DNA of 64,000 nt from Clostridiales bacterium oral taxon 876 str. F0540 (GTDB lineage Bacteria; Bacillota; Clostridia; Clostridiales; Clostridiaceae): assembly GCA_000466585.1 (NCBI GenBank), contig KE993464.1:424458-488457 (forward strand), read 5' to 3'. Positions 15,299 through 24,790 of the stretch are shown in pieces (position 1 is the first letter of the stretch; each line of letters opens with the position of its first letter). Made by a program: the position numbers and the translations under genes. The notes under the pieces were generated by a model that saw nothing but the letters and a program-made list of their open reading frames with translations, did no database searches and was not told the DNA's origin.

Positions 15299-15871
15299 AT
15301 GAAAAAGTACACAGCAGCGATTTCAGATACAGATATTCTTATAAATTTAGCTAAAGTAGATAGGTTAGATTTACTTAGTTTGTTATTTTCAAAGATAATA
15401 ATACCTTTTTTTGTTTATGACTATGAGTTAAGAAAGAAAACAGGGATATACTTTTCAAGGATTGAAGCAGAAATTAAAAAAGAAAATAGTATATTTGAGA
15501 TTGTAAACAGAGAAGAAGATATAGTTGTAAATAAATTGGCCACTCCAGTTATACAAGATAAAAGGAATGTGATAGGACCAGGAGAAAGTGAGTGTGCAGG
15601 GTATGCATCTGCTCTTGGAGTCCCAATAATAATTTCCGATAATAAGAATGAGTTTAAGTGGCTATCAGAATATATAACACTAACACATAACAATATATTA
15701 AGCTTATGTATATACTTTAAGTTAATAAGTGTTGAAGAAGGGGAAAAAGTTTTTGGTAGTATAAATTGTTTACTATCAAGGCCAACTAAATTAAGCTTTG
15801 ATCAAATATATACAAAATCATTTGAGCGTTTTGATAAAAGTGGATGGAATGAGTATTTGGGAATTAAGTAA
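15299..15871 (+). CDS. PIN-like nuclease domain protein
   Basis: A 190-aa protein with a PIN-type acidic set: ISDTDILINLAK (D10, D12), GPGESECAGYASALG (E96, E98) and IIISDNKNEFKW (D114). Such domains are usually metal-dependent RNases and often toxins. It is coupled to the ImmA/IrrE protease and XRE regulator, an arrangement known as a candidate toxin-antitoxin-like module. The restriction subunit gene hsdR follows 21 bp later, so all are probably co-transcribed. Confidence 0.75.
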   Translation: MKKYTAAISDTDILINLAKVDRLDLLSLLFSKIIIPFFVYDYELRKKTGIYFSRIEAEIKKENSIFEIVNREEDIVVNKLATPVIQDKRNVIGPGESECAGYASALGVPIIISDNKNEFKWLSEYITLTHNNILSLCIYFKLISVEEGEKVFGSINCLLSRPTKLSFDQIYTKSFERFDKSGWNEYLGIK

Positions 15872-15892
15872 GTTAAGATGAGGGGGATATAT

Positions 15893-18800
15893 ATGTCTAA
15901 TTTTACTTTTTTAAATAAGAAATGGACAACATTAGCAAAGTTAGGTAGCCAGGCTGAAAATTATATACATACAGATAATAACGCATCAATGCTGAAGATG
16001 CGTATGTTTGGAGAGCAAATAATTGATCATATACTTACAGCTTTGAAAGTTGAAATACCTAAATTTGCATCTCAAGATGATAAAATTAAGCTTTTAAGAG
16101 CTACAGGTATTAATGGAGCTATTCCAGACTTATTTGACATAGTAAGACGTTATGGCAATAAGGCTAACCATGAAGGGTATGAAAATAAAAAGGATGCTTT
16201 AGAGTGTTTAGTGTCTATGTATAAGGTAGCAGCATGGTTTTATATTAAAGTAACAAAGGACACTTCAATAAAACCATTAACCTTCAAAATGCCTAAGGCG
16301 GCTGAAGCTAAAGCACCTGTATATAATATTGAAGACTATGCTAAGGAAAAGGAAGAGATTAAGGAAGAGCATAATAAGGAAATAAAGAGCGTTGAGGAAG
16401 AAATAAAAACAGCCGTTGTAACTGAAGAAGATAAAGCTGTAGAAAAAGAGACTGAAGTTAGCTTAGACCTTAATGAAGCAGAAACTAGAAAGAAGCTAAT
16501 AGATATAATGCTGAAGGATGCAGGATGGGATGTTAATAATAATGAATTAGTTAAATTAGAGCTTCCTTTAGTGAACCATAAGGAAGCAGGCAAAAAAGGC
16601 TTTGCTGATTATGTACTGTTTAATAAAAAAGGCAAACCAGTTGCTGTTGTTGAAGCTAAAAAATCGTCAGTTGATCCTATTATAGGTCGCCAGCAGGCAG
16701 TTGAGTATGCTAATACTATTGAAAGAGATTATGGAATTCGCCCAATAGTTTTCTATACAAATGGATATGAAATATATATGTGGGATGACATGCATAGTGA
16801 GCCAAGACAGATTTGGGGATTCTATACTTTAGAAGATTTAGAAGAGCTATTCTTTAAGCATAAGTATAAGAAAAATTTAAATAAAGTTGAGATAGATAAA
16901 AATATTGCTGGAAGACCATATCAAATAGAAGGTATTAAAAGAGTATATGAAAGATATTCTAATGGTCATAGAAAAGCTCTTTTAGTAATGGCAACAGGAA
17001 CAGGAAAGACAAGAACTGTTATTGCATTAACTAAAGGTATGATGGAATCAAATTGGGCTAAGAGAGTTTTGTTTTTAGCTGATAGAGATGAGCTTGTTAG
17101 ACAAGCTAAAGAGGACAAGAATAGTTTCAAAACTTTTATGCCTGAACAAATATCCTGCAGGTTTACTGGCAAAAACTCAGAAAATAGAGAAGCTACTCTT
17201 TATTTTTCAACATACCAAACTATGATTAATTATTACAGCAAGTTTAGCGTAGGTTTCTTTGATCTTGTTATTTGCGATGAGTCTCATAGAAGTATATATA
17301 AGACCTATAGAGATATATTAGAGTATTTTGATGCGCATATTATAGGGCTTACAGCAACACCTGTAGACTTTATAGAAAGAAATACTTTTGATTTATTTAA
17401 TTGTGACACTGAAGATCCAACTTTTAATTTTTCTGTAGATCAGGCTTGGAGTCATATACCGCCTTACCTTATTGAGCCAAGAGTAATTGATGCTACCACT
17501 GACTTTTTAAGAAAAGGTATAAAGTATAGTCAAATGACAGAAGAGCAAAGAAGACAGGTAGATGAAGAAGGCTATGATGGTGAAGTTTTTGAGTTTGATA
17601 AAGATGCTTTAGAAAAGCAGATAACCAATAAGGATACTAATAGATATATATTAAAAACACTTATGGATAATGGTATTAAGGTAGGAGACCATTTAGGTAA
17701 AACAATCATATTTGCAAAAAATAAAGGTCATGCAAATCTTTTGGATTCTTTATTTAATGAAATGTATCCTCAATATAAAGGAAAGTTAACTGCCGTAATT
17801 TATTCAGGTATTAAGGATAAAGAAATACTCATAGAGAACTTCAAAAATGAAGAATTCCCTAGAATAGCTATATCTGTAGATTTATTAGATACAGGAATAG
17901 ATGTACCTGAGATAGTTAACCTGGTATTTGCAAAGCCTATTTATTCAAAGGTTAAGTTCTGGCAAATGATAGGTAGAGGAACTAGAAGATGTGATGATTT
18001 GTTTGGAGATGGCGTAGATAAAAAAGAGTTTGCTATCTTTGATTGCTATAAGAACTTTGAATTCTTTGAAATGAATCCAAAAGGATTTGTACCAAGTCCT
18101 CAAAAAACCTCTATGCAGGTTAGATTTGAACTTAAGTGCAAACTTTTAGAAGTTTATAAGTCAAAGAACAAAGTGGATATATGCAATGCTTTTATAGAAA
18201 AGCTAAAAGCAGATATAGAAGAGCTTCCATCAGAGAGTATTGAAATAAAGAAGAATAGAAAGAAGATAGAGCAAGTTAAAAAAGAGGAATATTGGAGCCA
18301 TTTAAGTGAAGATTTCATTAAGAAGTTAAAATTAGAGATAGCTCCATTAATACAATGGATTGAAGCAAAGGACAATCAAGATGCTATCTTATTTGATAAC
18401 TCAATTTATAGAATACTTCAATACTTTGAGACCAATGATAAGGATGGATTAGTTAGAGAAATCAATGCCACAATGGAGAAGCTAGCAAGATTAAAAATAA
18501 ATATAAATCAGTTTGATGGTAAGAGAGAACTTATCAAATCACTATTAGAACCTTCAGGCTGGGATAATCTTAGTTATGAAAAGCTAGAGCAAATAAGGAT
18601 AGATTTAAGAGATTTAATGAAGCATAAGGGATCTACAGCAGGACATTTTGTAGTGATTGATATAAAAGATACTGGATCGGTAGTAAAAGAAATAAGTGCA
18701 GGCTCAGTACTTTATGGGGCTAACATGGAACCTTATGAAAAGAGAGTAAGGACAGCTATTGAAGACAGATTAAATGACCAGTTAGTAATTCATAAAATTA

Positions 18801-19201
18801 GAAAAGGTGAAAAGCTTTCTCAAACTGAGATTGATGGTATCTATTCAATATTTGGAGATGATTTTGTTTATAGTATAGACGAGCTTTCAAGTAAAACAGA
18901 TATAGACAAAGAGGATATAGTTGGCATTATCAGAAAGTTTGTTGGTGTTGATGAGGCTGAATTAAATAAAAGGTTTGAAGAGTTCATCCAAAAGCATCAT
19001 AATAAGATGAGTGCAACACAGATTAAGACTTTAGAAATAATTAAGAATGATATTGCTAAAAATAAAGGAATATCATTCGCAGCATTATTTGCAGCTCCAT
19101 ATACATCCTTTAATCCAAATGGAGTTGACGGCATATTTGGAAGAATGGCCGATGAAGTGTTTGATTTGATAGCACCATTCAAAGTAAGTGTTATATCTTA
19201 A
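15893..19201 (+). CDS. hsdR: Type I restriction enzyme, R subunit (helicase-nuclease)
   Basis: A 1102-aa motor and nuclease subunit. The N-terminal part (about 1-130) resembles a DUF4145-like domain (YGNKANHEGYENKKDA). It is followed by a PD-(D/E)XK-type nuclease domain with FADYVLFNKKGKPVAVVEAKK (about 235-257), a superfamily 2 helicase with Walker A ATGTGKT (about 367), DESH (about 462) and QMIGRGTRR motif VI, and a C-terminal helical domain that binds the methylase. Start set at ATG 15893 behind AGGGGG. It cleaves DNA lacking the cognate methylation in complex with HsdM and HsdS encoded next. Confidence 0.96.
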   Translation: MSNFTFLNKKWTTLAKLGSQAENYIHTDNNASMLKMRMFGEQIIDHILTALKVEIPKFASQDDKIKLLRATGINGAIPDLFDIVRRYGNKANHEGYENKKDALECLVSMYKVAAWFYIKVTKDTSIKPLTFKMPKAAEAKAPVYNIEDYAKEKEEIKEEHNKEIKSVEEEIKTAVVTEEDKAVEKETEVSLDLNEAETRKKLIDIMLKDAGWDVNNNELVKLELPLVNHKEAGKKGFADYVLFNKKGKPVAVVEAKKSSVDPIIGRQQAVEYANTIERDYGIRPIVFYTNGYEIYMWDDMHSEPRQIWGFYTLEDLEELFFKHKYKKNLNKVEIDKNIAGRPYQIEGIKRVYERYSNGHRKALLVMATGTGKTRTVIALTKGMMESNWAKRVLFLADRDELVRQAKEDKNSFKTFMPEQISCRFTGKNSENREATLYFSTYQTMINYYSKFSVGFFDLVICDESHRSIYKTYRDILEYFDAHIIGLTATPVDFIERNTFDLFNCDTEDPTFNFSVDQAWSHIPPYLIEPRVIDATTDFLRKGIKYSQMTEEQRRQVDEEGYDGEVFEFDKDALEKQITNKDTNRYILKTLMDNGIKVGDHLGKTIIFAKNKGHANLLDSLFNEMYPQYKGKLTAVIYSGIKDKEILIENFKNEEFPRIAISVDLLDTGIDVPEIVNLVFAKPIYSKVKFWQMIGRGTRRCDDLFGDGVDKKEFAIFDCYKNFEFFEMNPKGFVPSPQKTSMQVRFELKCKLLEVYKSKNKVDICNAFIEKLKADIEELPSESIEIKKNRKKIEQVKKEEYWSHLSEDFIKKLKLEIAPLIQWIEAKDNQDAILFDNSIYRILQYFETNDKDGLVREINATMEKLARLKININQFDGKRELIKSLLEPSGWDNLSYEKLEQIRIDLRDLMKHKGSTAGHFVVIDIKDTGSVVKEISAGSVLYGANMEPYEKRVRTAIEDRLNDQLVIHKIRKGEKLSQTEIDGIYSIFGDDFVYSIDELSSKTDIDKEDIVGIIRKFVGVDEAELNKRFEEFIQKHHNKMSATQIKTLEIIKNDIAKNKGISFAALFAAPYTSFNPNGVDGIFGRMADEVFDLIAPFKVSVIS

Positions 19202-19202
19202 A

Positions 19203-19313
19203 GGTAGAGAGGCTAAAGCCCTAAATGGGCTTTAGCGGGCAGGCTAGCCGATGGAAATCGGGGAGCACAGCGTGCCCCGTGTTCCGACGAATGAAATGAG
19301 GAGGACTGAAGAA
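19203..19313 (+). other. GC-rich, hairpin-forming spacer between hsdR and hsdM
   Basis: Unlike the AT-rich surroundings, this spacer is GC-rich and folds strongly. GCTAAAGCCC/GGGCTTTAGC forms one stem (about 19211-19235). CGGGGAGCAC-AGC-GTGCCCCG forms another (about 19259-19279). It ends in ATGAGGAGG, the ribosome binding site of hsdM. Composition suggests a foreign insertion or a structured element that tunes the hsdR/hsdM ratio. Confidence 0.6.
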
Positions 19314-20867
19314 ATGTTAAGTGCAGAAATTAAGAGTAAAATAGATAAACTATGGAATAACTTTTGGTCAGGGGGAATATCTAACCCTCTGACTGTAATA
19401 GAGCAAATATCGTATTTATTATTCATAAAGAGATTAGATGATATAGATATTGCTAATGAAAAGAGAGCTAATAGAATAGGTAGACCATTTAAATCATTAT
19501 TTATGGAATTAACTGAAAAGTTAAAAGCAGATGGGAAATTTGAAGCTGATTTTAGCTGGGAACTATTAAAGTGGAGCCAATTTAAGCATTTAGAAGTAGA
19601 GAAGATGTTTGATGTTGTATCACAAAAGGTTTTCACAGCTATAAAATCATTGGGTGGAGAAGACTCAAGCTTTACAGCAGAAATGAAGGATGCTGTATTT
19701 ATGATACCTAAACCATCATTACTTCAGGAGTCAGTTAGACTTATAGATGGAATAAACATGGATGATGCAGATACAAAAGGCGACTTATATGAGTATCTAC
19801 TATCAAAGCTTGCAACCTCAGGAGTAAATGGACAGTTTAGAACTCCAAGACACATTATAAGAATGATGGTTGAGCTTATGGACCCATCAGCTGAAGATAA
19901 AATATGCGACCCAGCATGTGGTACTGCGGGTTTCTTAATCAATTCATTAGAATATATACTTGAAAAATATACAAGACCAGAAAGCATATTTACTGATGAG
20001 GAAGGAAATCTTCACAATAGAATTGGAGATATGATGAGTAGCGAGGAATGGGAGCATTTTAGAACCCAGATGTTCTATGGCTTTGATTTTGACCCATCAA
20101 TGGTTAGAATAGCTTCAATGAACTTAATGCTACACAGTTTAGATAATCCAAATGTTAGACAAACGGATTCATTATCAAAGAGATATGAAGAAGAAAATAA
20201 GTATACTTTAGTACTCGCTAATCCTCCTTTCAAGGGAAGCATAGATGAGGGAGACATAAATCCGACTCTTGCAAAGGGAGCTAAAACCACTAAGACTGAA
20301 TTATTATTTATGAAGCTTATAAATAGAATATTAGATTTAGGTGGAAGATGTGCTGTCATAGTACCAGATGGAGTTTTATTTGGATCAACTAAGGCTCATA
20401 AGGATATAAGACAAAGCTTAGTAGAAGAAAATGCACTAGAGGGTGTAATATCCATGCCTTCAGGTGTATTTAAGCCATATGCAGGGGTATCTACAGCTAT
20501 ACTTATATTCACTAAAGGTGGAGAAACAAACAAAGTATGGTTCTACGATATGCAAAGCGATGGATACTCACTAGATGACAAGAGAAATAAGCTTGATAAT
20601 GATGGAGACATTCCTGATATAATTGAAAAGTGGAGAGCTATAAAGAAGGATAATAATTTAAAACCTACTAAAGAAGATAAGTGGTTCTGGGTAGAAAAAG
20701 AAGACGTAGCTAATAATGATTATGATCTTTCAATAAATAAATATAAGGAAATAGAATATGAAGAAATAAAATATGATGCTCCTAATGACATCTTGAAAAA
20801 AGTTGAGAGTTTGGAGGAAGAGATAGCTAAATCAATTAAAGAATTAAAAGGAATGCTTGAGGGGTAG
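19314..20867 (+). CDS. hsdM: Type I restriction-modification system, methyltransferase subunit
   Basis: A 517-aa N6-adenine methyltransferase. The HsdM N-terminal helical domain (IKSKIDKLWNNFWSGG) is followed by the SAM motif DPACGTAGFL (about residue 199) and the catalytic NPPF (about residue 303). ATG 19314 is selected because GAGGAGG precedes it; the open frame extends 21 codons further up into the GC-rich spacer. Its stop overlaps the region just before hsdS (5 bp gap). Confidence 0.97.
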   Translation: MLSAEIKSKIDKLWNNFWSGGISNPLTVIEQISYLLFIKRLDDIDIANEKRANRIGRPFKSLFMELTEKLKADGKFEADFSWELLKWSQFKHLEVEKMFDVVSQKVFTAIKSLGGEDSSFTAEMKDAVFMIPKPSLLQESVRLIDGINMDDADTKGDLYEYLLSKLATSGVNGQFRTPRHIIRMMVELMDPSAEDKICDPACGTAGFLINSLEYILEKYTRPESIFTDEEGNLHNRIGDMMSSEEWEHFRTQMFYGFDFDPSMVRIASMNLMLHSLDNPNVRQTDSLSKRYEEENKYTLVLANPPFKGSIDEGDINPTLAKGAKTTKTELLFMKLINRILDLGGRCAVIVPDGVLFGSTKAHKDIRQSLVEENALEGVISMPSGVFKPYAGVSTAILIFTKGGETNKVWFYDMQSDGYSLDDKRNKLDNDGDIPDIIEKWRAIKKDNNLKPTKEDKWFWVEKEDVANNDYDLSINKYKEIEYEEIKYDAPNDILKKVESLEEEIAKSIKELKGMLEG

Positions 20868-20871
20868 GCAC

Positions 20872-22107
20872 ATGAGGTATATAAAATTAAAAGAAGTATG
20901 TGATTTACAAAATGGCTATGCATTTAGATCAAATGATTATGTTGAGCATTCAAATGTATTGAATTGTAGAATGAGCAATATTAGACCAGATGCAACTTTT
21001 GACATAGAATATAATCCTAAATATTTGCCAGAAGAATTTGTTGAAAAATATAGTGAGTATTTACTTAAAGATGGAGACTTAATAATCGCGATGACTGATT
21101 TAGCAAATGATCCTAAGATATTAGGTGTTCCTACAATAGTTAGTACAAAAGGTAAGATGTTATTACTAAATCAACGTGTTGGAAAACTAATAATTAAAGA
21201 CAAGACAATTATTGATGAAAAATATTTGAAATATGCATTAAGCTTACCACAACATAAAAGTTATTATACGAAATTTGCAAGCGGAGGATTACAAATAAAC
21301 ATAGGAAAAGATCAAATACTAAATCTGGAAATTGCTATGATAGACTATGTTACTCAACTGAAAATAGTTGAGGTTTTAGAAAAGGCAGAAATGGCTTTAG
21401 AAAAGAGAAGGGAATCTATTAAGTTATTAGAAGAATTAGTCAAATCGAGATTTATAGAAATGTTTGGTGATCCAATAAATAATCCTATGGGGTGGGAAGT
21501 TAAAAAATTAAAAAATATATCAACTAAAATACTAAGTGGAAATACTCCAAAGGGTGGAAGTGAAGTTTATGTTGATGAAGGAATTATGTTTTTTAGAAGT
21601 CAAAATGTCTGGAAAAATAAATTGGTTCTTGATGATATAGCATATATAGATAAAGAAACTCATAATAAAATGTTAAAAAGTAGCTTGAAAAATAGAGATA
21701 TTTTAATGACTAAAACTGGTAGAATAAATACTGAAAATAGTAGTTTAGGTAGAGCAGCTATGTTTATAGGAGAAGATGATAGTGCGAATATCAATGGACA
21801 CGTTTATTTGATAAGGTTACAAGAGGGTGAAATAAATGAATTTGTCTTATTTATTCTTACAACTAATGAATATAGAGATTATATAAGAAGTGTATGTGTT
21901 GGAGGAATTGATAAGAGACAAATAAATAAAGAACACTTAGAGGAATTTCCTATAATTTATCCACCAATAGAACTTCAAAATCAATTTGCAGCTTTCGCTA
22001 AACAAGTTGACAAATTGAAATTTGAAATGAAAGAGAGTTTAAAAGAATTAGAAAATAATTTTAATTCATTAATGCAGAGAGCATTTAAGGGAGAATTATT
22101 CAATTAA
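20872..22107 (+). CDS. hsdS: Type I restriction-modification system, specificity subunit
   Basis: A 411-aa DNA recognition subunit with two target-recognition domains (about 1-165 and 200-385), each followed by a conserved helical spacer (LKIVEVLEKAEMALEKRRESIKLLEEL and LQNQFAAFAKQVDKLKFEMKESL). GMFGDPxxNPMGWE-type sequence starts the second half, as usual in clostridial HsdS. A single hsdS is present with no inverted partial copies or invertase nearby, so phase variation is not indicated. ATG 20872 has GAGGGG upstream. Confidence 0.95.
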   Translation: MRYIKLKEVCDLQNGYAFRSNDYVEHSNVLNCRMSNIRPDATFDIEYNPKYLPEEFVEKYSEYLLKDGDLIIAMTDLANDPKILGVPTIVSTKGKMLLLNQRVGKLIIKDKTIIDEKYLKYALSLPQHKSYYTKFASGGLQINIGKDQILNLEIAMIDYVTQLKIVEVLEKAEMALEKRRESIKLLEELVKSRFIEMFGDPINNPMGWEVKKLKNISTKILSGNTPKGGSEVYVDEGIMFFRSQNVWKNKLVLDDIAYIDKETHNKMLKSSLKNRDILMTKTGRINTENSSLGRAAMFIGEDDSANINGHVYLIRLQEGEINEFVLFILTTNEYRDYIRSVCVGGIDKRQINKEHLEEFPIIYPPIELQNQFAAFAKQVDKLKFEMKESLKELENNFNSLMQRAFKGELFN

Positions 22108-22143
22108 TATTTTAATAAATTGGGATTAATGGGGGGAATATAT

Positions 22144-23238
22144 ATGGCTATACCAAAGGTATTTATATCATATGCTCATGATACGGAACAATTTGCAGAT
22201 AAGATATTAGAGTTTTCAAATACCTTAAGAAGTCATAATATAGATGCAAGTATTGATCAATATGAGGAGAGTCCACCAGAAGGATGGCCAAGATGGATGG
22301 ATAATCAAATTGAGAATTCAGATTATGTACTTATAGTATGTACACAGTTGTACTATGATAAAGTAATGAATTTTAAATCTGGAGAAGGAAAAGGTGTAAA
22401 TTGGGAGTTGAATATAATATATCAGCATTTGTATGAATCATGTTGTTACAACACGAAGTTTATACCAATAGTATTTAATGATTATAGTACAACAAAGATA
22501 TTAAAGCCCCTACAAAGTTCAACATATTATTATGTAGACAGGGAAAAGGACTTTAAAAAGCTATGCTATAGGCTAAAAGGTATAAAAAATACTATAAAAC
22601 CGCCACTTGGTCAGGCAGAAGAGAATATATTACAACCAAAAGAAAGAAAAAATATGTTTGTTACGTCTATGATTGACTTAAAGGTTTGGGATAAAGCTAA
22701 GTGGCGTGGTGTAGCATATATGTTTGATCCAGAAAATGAAGCGTCACCTTTAATGGCTCTGCTATATAAAGATAAAGAAAGTGCAAGTAAGATATTTGAA
22801 GATTGGAAGAAGCATTGTGGTGAAGATGTATTTAAAGATATAGAAATCTCTATCATTGAAAAAAAGAATGTTGGTATTGCAGATGGGTATTTTGTACATA
22901 TAACTACTAATATGGACGAATGTATAAAAAGATCAGAAAAACAAGGTTTTTTTGTAGATGAAACACTATATACAGTATTTTCTAGATATCAATATATGGA
23001 TATTGATGTATTTAAAAATAATCTAGCTATATTTAAGAAACAAGTGGAAGCTAAAAAGGAGTTTTTTATTGCCCCAGCAGTAGTAAGTGATAACAATAAA
23101 TCAATTGAAATGGATAATATAGAGTTTGGAGTACATTTGAAAATAAAGATGAATAATATAAAATTTATGAATTTTGAAGATGTAACTGAAAATGATATTG
23201 AATATTCTGTGGTGAAAATTCCTAATTATAATTTATAG
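22144..23238 (+). CDS. SEFIR-domain protein, putative anti-phage effector
   Basis: The N-terminal 150 residues form a SEFIR (TIR-like) domain: PKVFISYAHDTEQFADKI, then DQYEESPPEGWPRWMDNQIENSDYVLIVCT and GKGVNWELNIIY, where Glu near residue 87 is in the position expected for an NADase glutamate. The C-terminal 200 residues (WRGVAYMFDPENEASPLMALLYKD...) form a separate domain I cannot assign. Bacterial SEFIR proteins are known single-gene defence systems that deplete NAD on infection. It lies 36 bp after hsdS, so co-expression with the restriction system is likely. GGGGGG precedes the ATG. Confidence 0.85.
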   Translation: MAIPKVFISYAHDTEQFADKILEFSNTLRSHNIDASIDQYEESPPEGWPRWMDNQIENSDYVLIVCTQLYYDKVMNFKSGEGKGVNWELNIIYQHLYESCCYNTKFIPIVFNDYSTTKILKPLQSSTYYYVDREKDFKKLCYRLKGIKNTIKPPLGQAEENILQPKERKNMFVTSMIDLKVWDKAKWRGVAYMFDPENEASPLMALLYKDKESASKIFEDWKKHCGEDVFKDIEISIIEKKNVGIADGYFVHITTNMDECIKRSEKQGFFVDETLYTVFSRYQYMDIDVFKNNLAIFKKQVEAKKEFFIAPAVVSDNNKSIEMDNIEFGVHLKIKMNNIKFMNFEDVTENDIEYSVVKIPNYNL

Positions 23239-23257
23239 GGTAGCCTCTATAAATTAA

Positions 23258-23422
23258 GCTGAAAGATTTAATGGAGATGTATTAGATCAAATGCTTGAGC
23301 AAGTATTGTTACATAGAGATCTAAGTGATATTGATATAAAGGTTTTAGATGAAGGTCAATATATTCATTATTTGATAAATTTGAGCTTAAAGGGGTATGC
23401 AATATTAAAACTCTTAATTTAA
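23258..23422 (+). pseudogene. Possible gene remnant without start codon
   Basis: A 54-codon open frame from GCT 23258 to TAA 23422 encodes a plausible globular sequence (for example DVLDQMLEQVLLHRDLSDID). It follows a stop codon directly and has no start with a ribosome binding site, so it looks like the 3' end of a displaced gene. No family is recognised. Confidence 0.35.
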
Positions 23423-23527
23423 ATAGAATATGTAGTAATATACTAATTAATTTATAATATAAATAGTATTGTACTAAGAATAATTTGAAAAGAAAAGGTT
23501 AAAACTAAGTAATAGTTAATATTTTCC

Positions 23528-23556
23528 TTGAACTGAGCGTTAGTTTATGATATATT
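23528..23556 (+). promoter_or_regulatory. Promoter of the three-gene SecB-like/nuclease operon
   Basis: TTGAAC (23528-23533), 17-bp spacer and TATATT (23551-23556), about 75 nt before the first ATG. It shows that the module is expressed separately from the hsd operon. Confidence 0.55.
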
Positions 23557-23633
23557 TTAACCATATCATATCAAATCATAGTGTAAGTGCATATTATATC
23601 AATGAAGATATGAGATTGAAAGGAGGAGTATAG

Positions 23634-24371
23634 ATGTATATAAATGATTATAGTATGTTTGCTAATTTATATAATTGGATAACTGATTCATGTTGTCGTA
23701 CTCCGATAAAAGTTGATGAAAAAAGTGACTTTTTTAGCAGTTCTCAAGTTTCTAATTATAAAGATGAATTTTATATTAATAGTATTAACAAATTAGTAGG
23801 ATATAATTATTTGTATAATTATATTTATAACTTACAAATGTATATAAAAAAATTTGATGGTAGTTTTTCTTTCTCAAATTATAATAATATATATGAGTTA
23901 AGCAGTTATAGCGAATCTATAGAAGATATAGATTTGTTAGTATTTATAGACTGGTTTCTAGAAGAGGGTATTGTAAAAATAGTAGATTTTATTAATTGCT
24001 TAGAATTAAGTTCTTATAAAGATGAAGATATGTACAATATAATGAGATACTATAATTATATAATTGATAATTCCATAAAAAATGAAAGTGATACTATATT
24101 GACTTTTCTTACAGAAGGAAGCAACGAGATTTTTAATAAACTTAATAAGTATATGGTCAAATCAGTAACATTTAGTGACGTCATGGATTCTATGAATAAA
24201 GATATAAGTGTAACAGTAGGAAAAGATTTCATTCTTTCTACAGCGGTTAGTCCGCAAGGAATAACATTTAAAAATAGCTTTGATGTATTGATGTCTGCAT
24301 GTGAAATGCAGACTTCTTTTTTTATAAAATGGAGGGATATAAATGAAGTTGGACAAAAAACATTATCATAG
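23634..24371 (+). CDS. Protein of unknown function, first gene of a SecB-like/nuclease operon
   Basis: A 245-aa acidic, tyrosine- and asparagine-rich soluble protein with no signal peptide or membrane segment. No domain is recognised. AAAGGAGG lies before the ATG. Its last 29 bp overlap the start of the SecB-like gene, implying translational coupling and a shared function. The C-terminal stretch (GKDFILSTAVSPQGITFKNSFDVLMS) could be a chaperone-interacting tail, but that is conjecture. Given the partners it may be an antitoxin, a sensor or a nuclease cofactor. Confidence 0.75.
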   Translation: MYINDYSMFANLYNWITDSCCRTPIKVDEKSDFFSSSQVSNYKDEFYINSINKLVGYNYLYNYIYNLQMYIKKFDGSFSFSNYNNIYELSSYSESIEDIDLLVFIDWFLEEGIVKIVDFINCLELSSYKDEDMYNIMRYYNYIIDNSIKNESDTILTFLTEGSNEIFNKLNKYMVKSVTFSDVMDSMNKDISVTVGKDFILSTAVSPQGITFKNSFDVLMSACEMQTSFFIKWRDINEVGQKTLS

Positions 24372-24789
24372 CATTCAATTAAAAAAAATACAACTGATAT
24401 CACTAAAGTCAACTTATAATGAATCTAATGAGGGATTAGAAGGAAATGTACCTCTTAGTATTAGTCTAAAAAATGCTGGTGAAGTTACAGATAGAAATAA
24501 AGGTGTATGTTATCTACAGGTAAATATAGGATCAGAGAATAAAGAAAGTGAACTTTTTAATGTTGAAATAGTGTATAAGGGATTTTGCGAATCATCAGTT
24601 GATATAAGTGAAAAAGATTTGAAATTTTATTTAGAAGTACAAAGTATTCCTATGCTATGGGCATATGCTAGAGAAAGTATAAACAACATTATTGTAAAAA
24701 TGGGACTACCGCCTATTATTTTACCTGCAGTTAATATAAATGAAATTATAGGAGAAATAATTAGGGAAGATAAGATGAAGGAGGATTAA
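24343..24789 (+). CDS. SecB-like chaperone
   Basis: A 148-aa protein with the SecB fold signature in its C-terminal half: LKFYLEVQSIPMLWAYARESI (about 93-113) and MGLPPIILPAVNINEI (about 120-135), closely matching the YAREXI and GxPPLxLPxIN motifs of SecB. Solitary SecB-like proteins in Gram-positives are typically chaperones of toxin-antitoxin-chaperone systems rather than of protein export. It has its own GGAGG and overlaps the upstream gene by 29 bp. Only 1 bp separates it from the nuclease gene. Confidence 0.85.
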   Translation: MKLDKKHYHSIQLKKIQLISLKSTYNESNEGLEGNVPLSISLKNAGEVTDRNKGVCYLQVNIGSENKESELFNVEIVYKGFCESSVDISEKDLKFYLEVQSIPMLWAYARESINNIIVKMGLPPIILPAVNINEIIGEIIREDKMKED

Positions 24790-24790
24790 G

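Larger units (their letters stand above)
23239..23633. other. Intergenic region upstream of the SecB-like operon
   Basis: About 395 bp. It contains a gene remnant (23258-23422) and the promoter at 23528-23556. Short inverted sequences ATGATAT...ATATCAT follow the -10 box and could be an operator. Confidence 0.5.

Noticed and set aside
19244..19636. 130-aa minus-strand ORF opposite the start of hsdM
   Set aside because: It is the antisense frame of a strongly conserved methyltransferase gene, rich in Ser, Leu and Asn as expected of a shadow, and lacks a ribosome binding site.
20872..22107. Phase-variable hsdS
   Set aside because: No inverted partial hsdS copies, no local invertase and no long homopolymer tract were seen, so the switching idea is unsupported.
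24056..24412. 118-aa minus-strand ORF across the junction of the unknown gene and the SecB-like gene
   Set aside because: Considered as a possible antisense antitoxin for the operon. There is no ribosome binding site or promoter, and its composition mirrors the opposite strand.
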